From an uncultured Lachnospiraceae bacterium (lineage in GTDB: Bacteria > Bacillota > Clostridia > Lachnospirales > Lachnospiraceae), in contig CAMWXE010000042.1 of assembly GCA_947178145.1 (NCBI GenBank), forward strand, positions 1-46,146: a stretch of 46,146 bases of DNA. Reading direction: 5' to 3'. This document shows, piece by piece, positions 7,673 through 15,535 of the stretch (position 1 is the stretch's first letter; each line of letters opens with the position of its first letter). A program made the translations under genes and the position numbers. The notes beneath the pieces are model-generated. The model worked only from the letters and a program-made list of their open reading frames with translations, made no database searches and was not told the DNA's origin.

Positions 7673-9697
7673 TTAAGCTTTATACCATTTATCCATATTT
7701 CTTTCCAGAATTTCCAAATTAATAATATCTAAATTCTTGGCCTTCAATTCTCCGCTCTTTATCATACGGCAGACCGTCCGCATCTCCTCCATGACTGCAT
7801 CCTTATCGCCAGGCATCGCAGTCAGCCAGCTGTACAAAGACCATGTCGGAATGGTGGAATTGTTTCTCACAACACTGATTCCCAACCCCTGACATTTTGT
7901 CCATCCGAATTTCTTCATGTATTCATAATAACAGTTCTCTGGAGCAGACAGTGCTCTTTGGTAGAAATACGCTCCCATCTCCCTGCACATTGCTTCATCG
8001 TCCAATGGCACCCACTGCGCACATATCTTATCTGCATCCCACATTGCACCATATTTCTGAATCCAGTTGATGATCTCTTTTGCCTGTGGTAGTTCAATTT
8101 CTCTTCCGACACTTTGACAGCATGTGTTATAGCCATTTGAATAAGAAACATCCACATAAGTACCAGATAATCTATAACCAGTCCTTATTCTGTCCCAACA
8201 GACATAATTTACTGCCTCAATGACTGCCTTCAAGCGCTCTTTGGAAAACTTTTGCACAAGCAACACTTTATCCATAACCTGTTCTTCCAGCCAGCTTAAA
8301 CAATTTCTGTCAGAAAATTTCACAGTTGCTGCCGCTGATAAAAATTTTATATTCGTTTTCCCGGAATCCCCGTTCTGGTACAACTCCAGGGCAAGCGCCT
8401 GAAGATCCTCATCTGGATTGACAATCAGGGAATGATGCAAAACTTTTCCCAATACTGCCTCAATATCAGGTACATCTATTTTATACCGATGCAGACAAAT
8501 ATTCAGCACATCTACTTTATTCCAATGCATACAGGGCGTCAGAACACCATATTGTAATACATTATATTCGTATACTTTTTTTGTTTCCTGCAATGTTTCT
8601 TTGAGCAGAGCATTGATCCGATCCTTTCGTTCCAGCAGCTTTCTGTAACACGCACAGATCTGTGCTCCCCCTTTTCCGAAAATTGCCCGCACAACATCCC
8701 GCAGTCTGTCTGAGAGCTCCTGTTTTTCTTTTTCCGTGGCACCCTCCGCTGCGTCCAGTTTCTCAAACATTTTATTGCAGATATCAGCCACCAGCTCCGC
8801 AGACCATTCCGTCGTCGAATTTTTTAAATATTGTAAAACCGAATCCGGCTTTTTCTTTGCCAGCTCCTTAAAAAAATCATTGACCTCCTGCCCTTGCATT
8901 TCTGCGAGCAGTTCAAAGACTTTGTCCTTATTCTTCCCTTTTTCTGTCTTTGACAGGTCAAAAAGCATGGAAAGATTGCGCGGTTCATGACGAAGCGCAT
9001 CAATCAGCTCCGTGCGCACCTCCTTCTGCGCCTCACCAAGCATCCTGACATAAAAGTCATTCGCCTCTGCGCCCGCGAGTGTACTGATCACCCTGACACG
9101 GCGCACCATCTCTTTCTTTCCCTTCGGATCAAAATCCCTGTACAACGCAGGCAGAACTGTCTTGTCCTCATCCTCGATCATCCACTGCTCCACCTTATCT
9201 GCAAGCTCCGCGTAGGAGGCGCCCAGCGCCTGTACTAACGTGTGTTTTACACGGTAATCCCGAAAAAGTTCCGGGTGGTTATCATGTGTCTCACACACAA
9301 ATCCATAATGGCCGCCGCCCGATGTCGTCAACGCCTCCAGCAGCTCCTTCAACGCAGAGTACGGCGCATTGACAACCAGACTGCCCGCATTCTCCTCTGC
9401 ATTGAGCGTTTCCATAAAATCGACTTCCCCCGCCACATCCACTGTCCCAAGTGTGCATATGACAGCATCTGTCAGAGTGATCGCGTCAAGCAGCGCACCC
9501 TGCGGATTCGGACAATCCGGCGCAGTCAATTGCCCTGTCAGCTGCCCTACCTTTGCAAAGACTGGAGAAGCCGCCTCCATCGGCTTGAATGCCTCCAGTG
9601 CACGTTTCAGCCGGAAATCTTCAGCCAGCAAATTAGTTCCTGCCATAGCAGCTGCGCGAAGACGCTCGCGCAGTTCATAAATCGGTTCTGTGTTCAT
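7673..9697 (-). CDS. HEAT-like helical protein A of the MoxR/VWA cluster
   Basis: A 674-residue, all-helical, soluble protein with no catalytic motif that I recognise. The N-terminal 80 residues (IYELRERLRAAAMAGTNLL, DFRLKRA, ASPVFAKVGQ, then DAVICTLG) are closely shared with the paralogue at 13322-15319. The middle, around residues 190-290 (KEMVRRVRVISTLAGAEANDF, LIDALRHEP, TEKGKNKDKV), looks like HEAT or armadillo-type helix pairs, also shared. The C-terminal third is less alike. GGAGG lies eight bases before the ATG, and the gene follows the nuclease-ATPase by 32 bp. A scaffold or client-binding subunit of the MoxR machine is a reasonable inference. In actinobacterial clusters of this kind a different helical protein (DUF5691) occupies the equivalent slot; I cannot say whether they are homologous. 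Confidence 0.75.
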   Translation of the reverse strand: MNTEPIYELRERLRAAAMAGTNLLAEDFRLKRALEAFKPMEAASPVFAKVGQLTGQLTAPDCPNPQGALLDAITLTDAVICTLGTVDVAGEVDFMETLNAEENAGSLVVNAPYSALKELLEALTTSGGGHYGFVCETHDNHPELFRDYRVKHTLVQALGASYAELADKVEQWMIEDEDKTVLPALYRDFDPKGKKEMVRRVRVISTLAGAEANDFYVRMLGEAQKEVRTELIDALRHEPRNLSMLFDLSKTEKGKNKDKVFELLAEMQGQEVNDFFKELAKKKPDSVLQYLKNSTTEWSAELVADICNKMFEKLDAAEGATEKEKQELSDRLRDVVRAIFGKGGAQICACYRKLLERKDRINALLKETLQETKKVYEYNVLQYGVLTPCMHWNKVDVLNICLHRYKIDVPDIEAVLGKVLHHSLIVNPDEDLQALALELYQNGDSGKTNIKFLSAAATVKFSDRNCLSWLEEQVMDKVLLVQKFSKERLKAVIEAVNYVCWDRIRTGYRLSGTYVDVSYSNGYNTCCQSVGREIELPQAKEIINWIQKYGAMWDADKICAQWVPLDDEAMCREMGAYFYQRALSAPENCYYEYMKKFGWTKCQGLGISVVRNNSTIPTWSLYSWLTAMPGDKDAVMEEMRTVCRMIKSGELKAKNLDIINLEILERNMDKWYKA

Positions 9698-9729
9698 AAC
9701 TTAACCCTCCAAAATACATATCAATATTT

Positions 9730-11307
9730 TTACACGACTGCCTCTATAATTGTCCTGCCGCAGACCTGAATCTCTTTCACGCCGATTTCTTTCTGTTGAT
9801 TAAAGTTGAAACTGAGCAGATAGCCCTTATCTTTGTGATAATATTCCAGATACTCTGTAAGCTGCCTTTCGCCTCTTTCGTTATATTCTTTACCATGCCA
9901 GATTTTCAGCTCTACGATAAACTGCTCCCCGAGATAATCGACAATGACATCCGTGCGCCGTTCATCTCTGGTCTGCGCCTCGATGTAATAATTCCCCGTT
10001 CCGTTAATAATCGGCTTCAAATACAGCAAGAAGAATTTCCGTCCGTATTTTTCAATAAAAGCTGCATCCTTTTTGTTGTAAATCTCATCAAAGTATTCCA
10101 CAAATTTTTGCAGAACCAAATCCATATCCAGTCTGTTATCTTTGATAAATTGGGGCTTGTCACTTCCACCCTTTGCAAATACTTCGCTGTTAATTGCTTC
10201 CTTTGTCATAAAAAGATTCAGCAGATACATTTCAAAGATGCGGTTTGAAATCGCAACCTGACCATTTTTTTCTGTCAGGAATCCAAACATGATACCGATA
10301 CTGACCGATTTTTCGTCGGGGCTGAATGGTATCTTCCTGCCTTGATATAGTATATCTTCGATCATGGTGTACAGCTCCTCGTACTGGTCAAGCTGTTTGA
10401 CCATACTTTCAAATAGCGGCGTACTCTCCCTTAGCATCTCTGCGACTGCCTTGGCCACGCCTTCCTTTGACCATGCCTGATTTGGATTTTCAAAACCGCT
10501 GCTTCCGACAATCTTTTCATCAATGCGCTTGCATATTGACGAGACAAGGACAGGGTAGCCAGAAGTATATTGATAGATTTCCTCTGCCACATTTGAAATA
10601 TCCATCCTCGTATGATAATCTGCTTCATACGTTTCCAGCATAGATGCAATCTGCCCAGCGGAAAAACTCATATCAATGTCAAAATGAGCAGCAATGTTCC
10701 AAGGACTGTTGTATTGGTGCTCTGACTCGGGAGACAATTTCAATTTTAAGTTTTTGATATTGTATACTCCTGCCAGAATCACCGAATGAAAAATTGGCTT
10801 TTTATTGCGTTTTAGGTAATATCCCCTAAGCTGCGCCAGGAAGTCGATAAAAACCTGATTGTTGCCTGCACTGTCAGCCTCGTCGATCATCAGTACAATC
10901 GGGCGCGGACTGTTCTTGCACATACTGCTCAAATCAATAAACAGTTCCTTTAAACCGTACTCTGCACTCTCTGATGCCGTCTGTGGTAAAGTGACCACCC
11001 GATCATCCATATCCTCCAGAGCCATCAGGATATCTTTTCGAAAGGAACGAGCAAATGTGGCCTCGTCTGCAAAATCTTTCGTTCCCATCAACTGAAAGTC
11101 CAGTGATAAGACAATATAATCCTCTTTTAAATAACTTTCCAGAGCCTCCAGCGTCGTTGTCTTTCCATACTGCCGTCCTTTGTTAATCACAAAATAGCAG
11201 CCCTCATCAACATAATCTTCTGTTATCTTTTTTAATCTATCTTCAAGTCTTACCATATAGTGTCTTTGTGGATTGCAGGATCCTGTTATGTTAAACCTGC
11301 GCTTCAT
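9730..11307 (-). CDS. AAA ATPase with C-terminal PD-(D/E)XK nuclease domain
   Basis: A 525-residue protein. The N-terminal STAND/AAA-like ATPase has a P-loop (RQYGKTT, 45-51) and Walker B IVLMIDEAD at 137-145. A winged-helix-like middle follows (about 245-370). The C-terminal PD-(D/E)XK domain shows RTDVIVD (451-457), the VELK core (465-468) and the RQLTEYL motif (481-487). This architecture (AAA_35-like ATPase plus PDDEXK_9-like nuclease) is widespread in anaerobes and of unproven function; DNA cleavage controlled by nucleotide binding is the usual inference. I took the ATG at 11307, preceded by AAAGGGG; an in-frame GTG at 11325 overlaps that site. Its position inside the MoxR cluster is unusual, and a broken second copy lies at 15341-15535. 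Confidence 0.85.
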   Translation of the reverse strand: MKRRFNITGSCNPQRHYMVRLEDRLKKITEDYVDEGCYFVINKGRQYGKTTTLEALESYLKEDYIVLSLDFQLMGTKDFADEATFARSFRKDILMALEDMDDRVVTLPQTASESAEYGLKELFIDLSSMCKNSPRPIVLMIDEADSAGNNQVFIDFLAQLRGYYLKRNKKPIFHSVILAGVYNIKNLKLKLSPESEHQYNSPWNIAAHFDIDMSFSAGQIASMLETYEADYHTRMDISNVAEEIYQYTSGYPVLVSSICKRIDEKIVGSSGFENPNQAWSKEGVAKAVAEMLRESTPLFESMVKQLDQYEELYTMIEDILYQGRKIPFSPDEKSVSIGIMFGFLTEKNGQVAISNRIFEMYLLNLFMTKEAINSEVFAKGGSDKPQFIKDNRLDMDLVLQKFVEYFDEIYNKKDAAFIEKYGRKFFLLYLKPIINGTGNYYIEAQTRDERRTDVIVDYLGEQFIVELKIWHGKEYNERGERQLTEYLEYYHKDKGYLLSFNFNQQKEIGVKEIQVCGRTIIEAVV

Positions 11308-11341
11308 TCTGTCATCCCCTTTCACATTTCAAAAAGCATCC

Positions 11342-12448
11342 CTAAGCCTTCCTGCGCTTCCATCCAAACAAAGTCTTCTTAAAATTGCGTTTATTCTCAA
11401 TCACACGGATATCCGCCGGAAATTTATCCCAGTACGCAAATCCCTTCTTGATATCGACTGGCACGCCAAGTCCATATGCATAGATCTCACCGAGTCCGAT
11501 TGCGCTCAGCCGTTCCCCTGGATATTCCTCAAATTCCCGCCTGGCCGCCGCGTAATTGACAGGCGTTCCCCAGCCTTTCAGATAACACGTTCCAAGCATG
11601 TCAGAAACCCAGTTGCTCTCCTCCCGTGCAATGCGAAAGTACTCCATCGCTTTGTTATAGTCTTTCGCAACACCACGTCCGCCCTTAAAATACACTTTCC
11701 CAAGTCGGGAATACGCCCTTGTCTCGCCGTGCTCCAGAGCTCTCTGATAATACTCTAGGGCAGTCAGCGCGTCATCAATGCCGTAGGTGTCACCCTTTCT
11801 AAGCTCACAAAAACCTACTCCGTTGTTTGCTCCGAGATCGATTAGTTCCATCTCTTTCTGGTGATTCTTTGGCATTCCATATTTACCTGACGTGAGGATA
11901 TTGAGATAATTCTGCAGAACAAAAAAGTTTCCGTTCGCAAGACTCATATCATAGTACTGCATCGCCTTATACATATATCCGCGAATCATATCGTCGGTCA
12001 CTTGGGGATACTGAAAAAACTCAATCACGTCACCAAAATAATAGGCATTTCCAATCAAAAGCTGGCAGAACGCCTGTCCGTCATTGGCATACGCCTCCAC
12101 TACATCCCATATCTCCCGCAGAGAGTGATACGGCGCGTGCACAAAAGTACCATCTGGAGGTATGAATCCCGCAAGACGCATACTCGCAAACATTCCCACT
12201 GCACTACCAAGTTCTATGCTCTTCCGAAAGCAATCATTCCCTCTGTATTCATCTTCCTCAAATTCAAAGACAGGATCGATAAAACAATCCCCCAGATAAC
12301 AGCGCCCCAAAAAGTAGTATGCATCCGCATTTCCCTCCTCTGCCGCCTGCTCTAACATCTGCTTTGCCCTGGCTCCCTCCGCTTTATTGCGTCTCACCCA
12401 TAGCTGATCTATTGCGTATTCTACCCGCTTATCAAAACACTTGCTCAT
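11342..12448 (-). CDS. Sel1-like (TPR-type) repeat protein
   Basis: A 368-residue soluble protein made largely of Sel1-like repeats, with cores such as NADAYYFLGRCYLGD (about 40-54), TRAYSRLGKVYFKGGRGV, WVSDMLGTCYLKGWGTP and SAIGLGEIYAYGLGVP. Sel1 repeats are alpha-alpha solenoids that mediate protein-protein contacts. No signal peptide is visible, so a cytoplasmic adaptor is likely. The gene sits between the two-pass membrane protein (23 bp gap) and the nuclease-ATPase (34 bp gap to its ATG), with GAGGAG before the ATG. It may tether components of the cluster to the membrane protein, but that is inference from position alone. Confidence 0.8.
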   Translation of the reverse strand: MSKCFDKRVEYAIDQLWVRRNKAEGARAKQMLEQAAEEGNADAYYFLGRCYLGDCFIDPVFEFEEDEYRGNDCFRKSIELGSAVGMFASMRLAGFIPPDGTFVHAPYHSLREIWDVVEAYANDGQAFCQLLIGNAYYFGDVIEFFQYPQVTDDMIRGYMYKAMQYYDMSLANGNFFVLQNYLNILTSGKYGMPKNHQKEMELIDLGANNGVGFCELRKGDTYGIDDALTALEYYQRALEHGETRAYSRLGKVYFKGGRGVAKDYNKAMEYFRIAREESNWVSDMLGTCYLKGWGTPVNYAAARREFEEYPGERLSAIGLGEIYAYGLGVPVDIKKGFAYWDKFPADIRVIENKRNFKKTLFGWKRRKA

Positions 12449-12471
12449 AAATATGCTCCTCTTTTCTCCCC

Positions 12472-13254
12472 TTAATAAAAATATTCATTCCAGTTGTCAA
12501 CCACAAATGCCGCATAGCCAGAGTCCACATTAAATTTATCTGTAAGCATCTTTTGTGCCTCCGGCTTCTTTCCTTTCATAATCAGGCTGTTTACCACCCT
12601 AAACTGTTCCACCCGATAAGTGATGCCGTTAATCTTTGTCTCTTTCAGTTTCAGTGATATCTTCACTTCTTCTGGAAGGAAGATTCCAACACAGAGAAAC
12701 ACCAGACCGACAATCGCGATCCATGCAAATAGGATTGTATTCTGCTTCACACTGGTCAGATTAACCTGATATAATATATATGGAAGCATCCATTCATCCA
12801 TTTCTGACTCCCGCGTAAAAAGTCCCTTCTCACGAAACCAGTCTTTCATCTTGCTGGCTGTTGTGTCATCTAACTCCTTGATGACACCCTGAAAATGCAC
12901 AGTCTCTGTCCCATAGTCATTGGTATACCCATACGCGTAATCCATTGTTTCATCTATAACTTTGGTATAATCGCCCGCATTTCCACTGGATATGGAAAGT
13001 GGAATAAAGTAGCCATACTCCCCGCTCCATACTGGTATTACATGATAATCTCTTTCGTCCCGTCTGGAAAAGCGCTCAAAGACCATATCGAAATCTGTCT
13101 CAACGGCCGTGTTTGGTCCAACCGCTTCCATCCCCTCCTCCGCAATGTCAACCGGCGTGCTAAATGCCGGTATTATATAACTTCCAGTTGCAAATAACAA
13201 CACCACACCCAGTAAAAATAATATGATTCCCACGATTCCTGATGCTTTTTTCAT
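12472..13254 (-). CDS. Two-pass membrane protein of unknown function
   Basis: A 260-residue protein with an uncleaved-looking N-terminal hydrophobic segment (about 8-31), an extracytoplasmic domain of about 140 residues rich in Asp, Glu and aromatics, a second membrane segment (TILFAWIAIVGLVFLCVGIF, about 172-191), and a 65-residue cytoplasmic tail ending DNWNEYFY. I do not recognise the family. GAGAGG lies seven bases before the ATG. It is the only membrane protein inside the cluster, so it could be a sensor or anchor. Its layout resembles that of the unrelated-looking protein at 17944-18600. Confidence 0.75.
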   Translation of the reverse strand: MKKASGIVGIILFLLGVVLLFATGSYIIPAFSTPVDIAEEGMEAVGPNTAVETDFDMVFERFSRRDERDYHVIPVWSGEYGYFIPLSISSGNAGDYTKVIDETMDYAYGYTNDYGTETVHFQGVIKELDDTTASKMKDWFREKGLFTRESEMDEWMLPYILYQVNLTSVKQNTILFAWIAIVGLVFLCVGIFLPEEVKISLKLKETKINGITYRVEQFRVVNSLIMKGKKPEAQKMLTDKFNVDSGYAAFVVDNWNEYFY

Positions 13255-13321
13255 CCCAATACCTCTCTCCTGTCAATCTTTATCAAAACAATCAAAAAAC
13301 CTAATAGACAAACATACTCTG

Positions 13322-15319
13322 TCAATAATCCCGCAAAGCATTATATACCGACAGATTCTTGAGATGTTCTGCCCAAACCTCGATACTCTCCGGCGTGTTC
13401 AGCTCCATCAGCTCCACCTCCCCAGACCTGACTAAATCTGCCACTGCGTCTGTTTCCTCCAGAAGCGTCTGCGCATCTCCTGGCAGATGATACAGATAAT
13501 TGTTGAGTGCCCACAGACAATCGCTGCGTACTTTTATTTTAGCGTAATCTGTTCCCAGTCCCCTGCACTGTTTCCAGCCACAGTTTCTCATATAGCGCAG
13601 ATATTCCTCATTATCCACGATCGCATATGCCCGCTCGTAAAAATATCTTCCATACATTTCACACATCTCCGCATCTGTCGTGTCAATCCATCGGTTCAAA
13701 ATTGCATCTGTTGATTGTCCGCGATGCCTCAGCATCCAATCCGCTATTTCCTTCGCGTGCGGTATCTGTACTTTTCGAAAGATTGTCTCGCGGCTGTCGT
13801 CGTGTATGTATTGATATCTCATATCTACCACATAGCTTTTGCATCTTCTGTTCCATGAAAAGCAGACAAATGCGCGTTCCATCTCGTTCAGCGCATCCTG
13901 CCCGGTTGCATTTTCATCAAGCCAGCCTGTACAATCTTCCTCACCAAGTATTTTGGCGACCAGTGCCGCTGTCAGGAAATTCACATTTTTGTCCTTTTCG
14001 TACCATTCCAGTGCCATTTCCATAAGGCTTTCATCCGGATAGACAATCAACGACTGCGCCATAAGGCTTCCAATCACAACATCCCACGAAAACTCTCTGC
14101 TGCGCACCGGAAACTTGTAACTCCCCAAACCATCCAGCCTGATGTTTCCCAATGACCACTCCACCGTGCGCATCGATCCCGCCGAAAATCCCAAAACATC
14201 TATAATCGGTTTTCTTCTGCCTGTCTGCTCAAGGATATCTCTATGCAGAAACATCTTGCGATAGCATGCACAGACCGCCTCCCCATGCTTTCCAATCAGT
14301 GCTGGTATCGTCTGACAGAACACCCCCATTGCACGATCCGCCTTGTCGGAACTCCGCTCAGCTGACGGCATGGCAATGATATCCGAAAGCAGCTGATCGC
14401 ACAGTTGGGCAATCACGCGCGATGCGCAGTCCGTCGTGGACGGAAATAGATTCCCACAGACTTCCGATGGCTGTTTTTTGGCAGCTATCTCATGAAAAAT
14501 CTCATAACAGCGCTCATCCTCTATCATCGCAAGCATATTCAGTACAAGCTGTTTATTTTTCCCTTTCTCTGTCTTTTGCATGTCAAATAGCAGATTTGCG
14601 TTAGCAGGTTCATAGCGCAGCGCTTCAATTAATGCAGAGCGCACTTCCCCTGTAGCAGTTTCCAGCATTTTTATGTAAAAATCGTTCTCCGCCGCTCCTG
14701 CAATTTCCCTAATCAATTGAATACGGCGCACCATGCCTTTTTTGCCTCTTGGGTCAAAACCTCTTTTCAGCAGCGGAATTATTGTCTTGCCTTCCTCTTT
14801 AAGCCAGCCCTTCACCATCTCTGCCAGCTCTGCATAAGATGCTCCAAGCGCCTGAACCATTGCATATCTTACCCTGTAATCAGCAAAAATTTCAGGACTG
14901 GAGACGCGCATATCACACACACAGGAAAAGTTTCCGCTTCCGCTCGTCGTCAATGCTTCAATTAGCGCCTTCATCCTGGAACATGGGGCATTGACAATCA
15001 TATTAGCAGCATTTTCTTCAATATCACTTGTGTCAACAGGCGTAATTTCACCCTTTCTCTCCACTGCTGCGAGCGTGCAGACCACAGCGTCTACCAGCGA
15101 GATTGTTTCAAGCAGCGCGCCCTGCAGACTCTGACAGTCCGGAGATAACAACTGCTCTGTCATCTGACCAACCTTTGCAAAGACCGGTGAAGCTGTCTCC
15201 AATGGCTTAAATACCTCATATGCGCGCCTTAGTCGAAAATCTTCCGACAACAGATTAGTTCCCGCGATCGCGGCAGCGCGAAGACGCTCGCGCAACTCAT
15301 AAATTGGTGCTGTATCCAT
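13322..15319 (-). CDS. HEAT-like helical protein B, paralogue of protein A
   Basis: A 665-residue paralogue of the protein at 7673-9697. Shared stretches include IYELRERLRAAAIAGTNLL, ASPVFAKVGQ and KGMVRRIQLIREIAGAAENDF, and the middle KTEKGKNKQLV; the last third has drifted further, with a shared WKQCRGLG/WTKCQGLG block. I chose the ATG at 15319 (MDTAPIYEL), nine bases after GGAGG and matching the start of protein A, over an in-frame upstream ATG at 15337 that lies before the ribosome binding site. It follows the ATPase remnant by 21 bp, just as protein A follows the intact ATPase. The two HEAT proteins may form a heteromer or serve different clients. Confidence 0.75.
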   Translation of the reverse strand: MDTAPIYELRERLRAAAIAGTNLLSEDFRLRRAYEVFKPLETASPVFAKVGQMTEQLLSPDCQSLQGALLETISLVDAVVCTLAAVERKGEITPVDTSDIEENAANMIVNAPCSRMKALIEALTTSGSGNFSCVCDMRVSSPEIFADYRVRYAMVQALGASYAELAEMVKGWLKEEGKTIIPLLKRGFDPRGKKGMVRRIQLIREIAGAAENDFYIKMLETATGEVRSALIEALRYEPANANLLFDMQKTEKGKNKQLVLNMLAMIEDERCYEIFHEIAAKKQPSEVCGNLFPSTTDCASRVIAQLCDQLLSDIIAMPSAERSSDKADRAMGVFCQTIPALIGKHGEAVCACYRKMFLHRDILEQTGRRKPIIDVLGFSAGSMRTVEWSLGNIRLDGLGSYKFPVRSREFSWDVVIGSLMAQSLIVYPDESLMEMALEWYEKDKNVNFLTAALVAKILGEEDCTGWLDENATGQDALNEMERAFVCFSWNRRCKSYVVDMRYQYIHDDSRETIFRKVQIPHAKEIADWMLRHRGQSTDAILNRWIDTTDAEMCEMYGRYFYERAYAIVDNEEYLRYMRNCGWKQCRGLGTDYAKIKVRSDCLWALNNYLYHLPGDAQTLLEETDAVADLVRSGEVELMELNTPESIEVWAEHLKNLSVYNALRDY

Positions 15320-15340
15320 AATCCAAAACCTCCACAAATG

Positions 15341-15535
15341 TCATACAATGGTCTTCCCGCAAACCTGAAACTCCTTCAGAAAAGATTCAGCAGATACATC
15401 CCAAAAATGCGGTTCGCTATCACAACCTGGCCATTTTTTTCCGTCAGAAATCCGAACATGACACCGATGTTGACCGATTTCTCTATACTGTTCAATCTCC
15501 TCTGCCACAGATTCAAAATCAGTACAATAGGCGCA
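15341..15535 (-). pseudogene. Decayed remnant of a second AAA ATPase/PD-(D/E)XK gene
   Basis: About 195 bp on the minus strand match four colinear pieces of the intact nuclease-ATPase at 9730-11307: a Walker B-region stretch (GCGCC then ATTGTACTGAT, near residue 137), a VAEEI-QY piece (near 240), a longer piece equivalent to 333-366 (KSVNIGVMFGFLTEKNGQ in the remnant) and the C terminus (KEFQVCGKTIV, then TGA). Everything between has been removed and the pieces are in different frames. The two catalytic domains are essentially gone. Like the intact gene it precedes a HEAT-like gene, so the ATPase-HEAT unit was duplicated. Confidence 0.85.
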
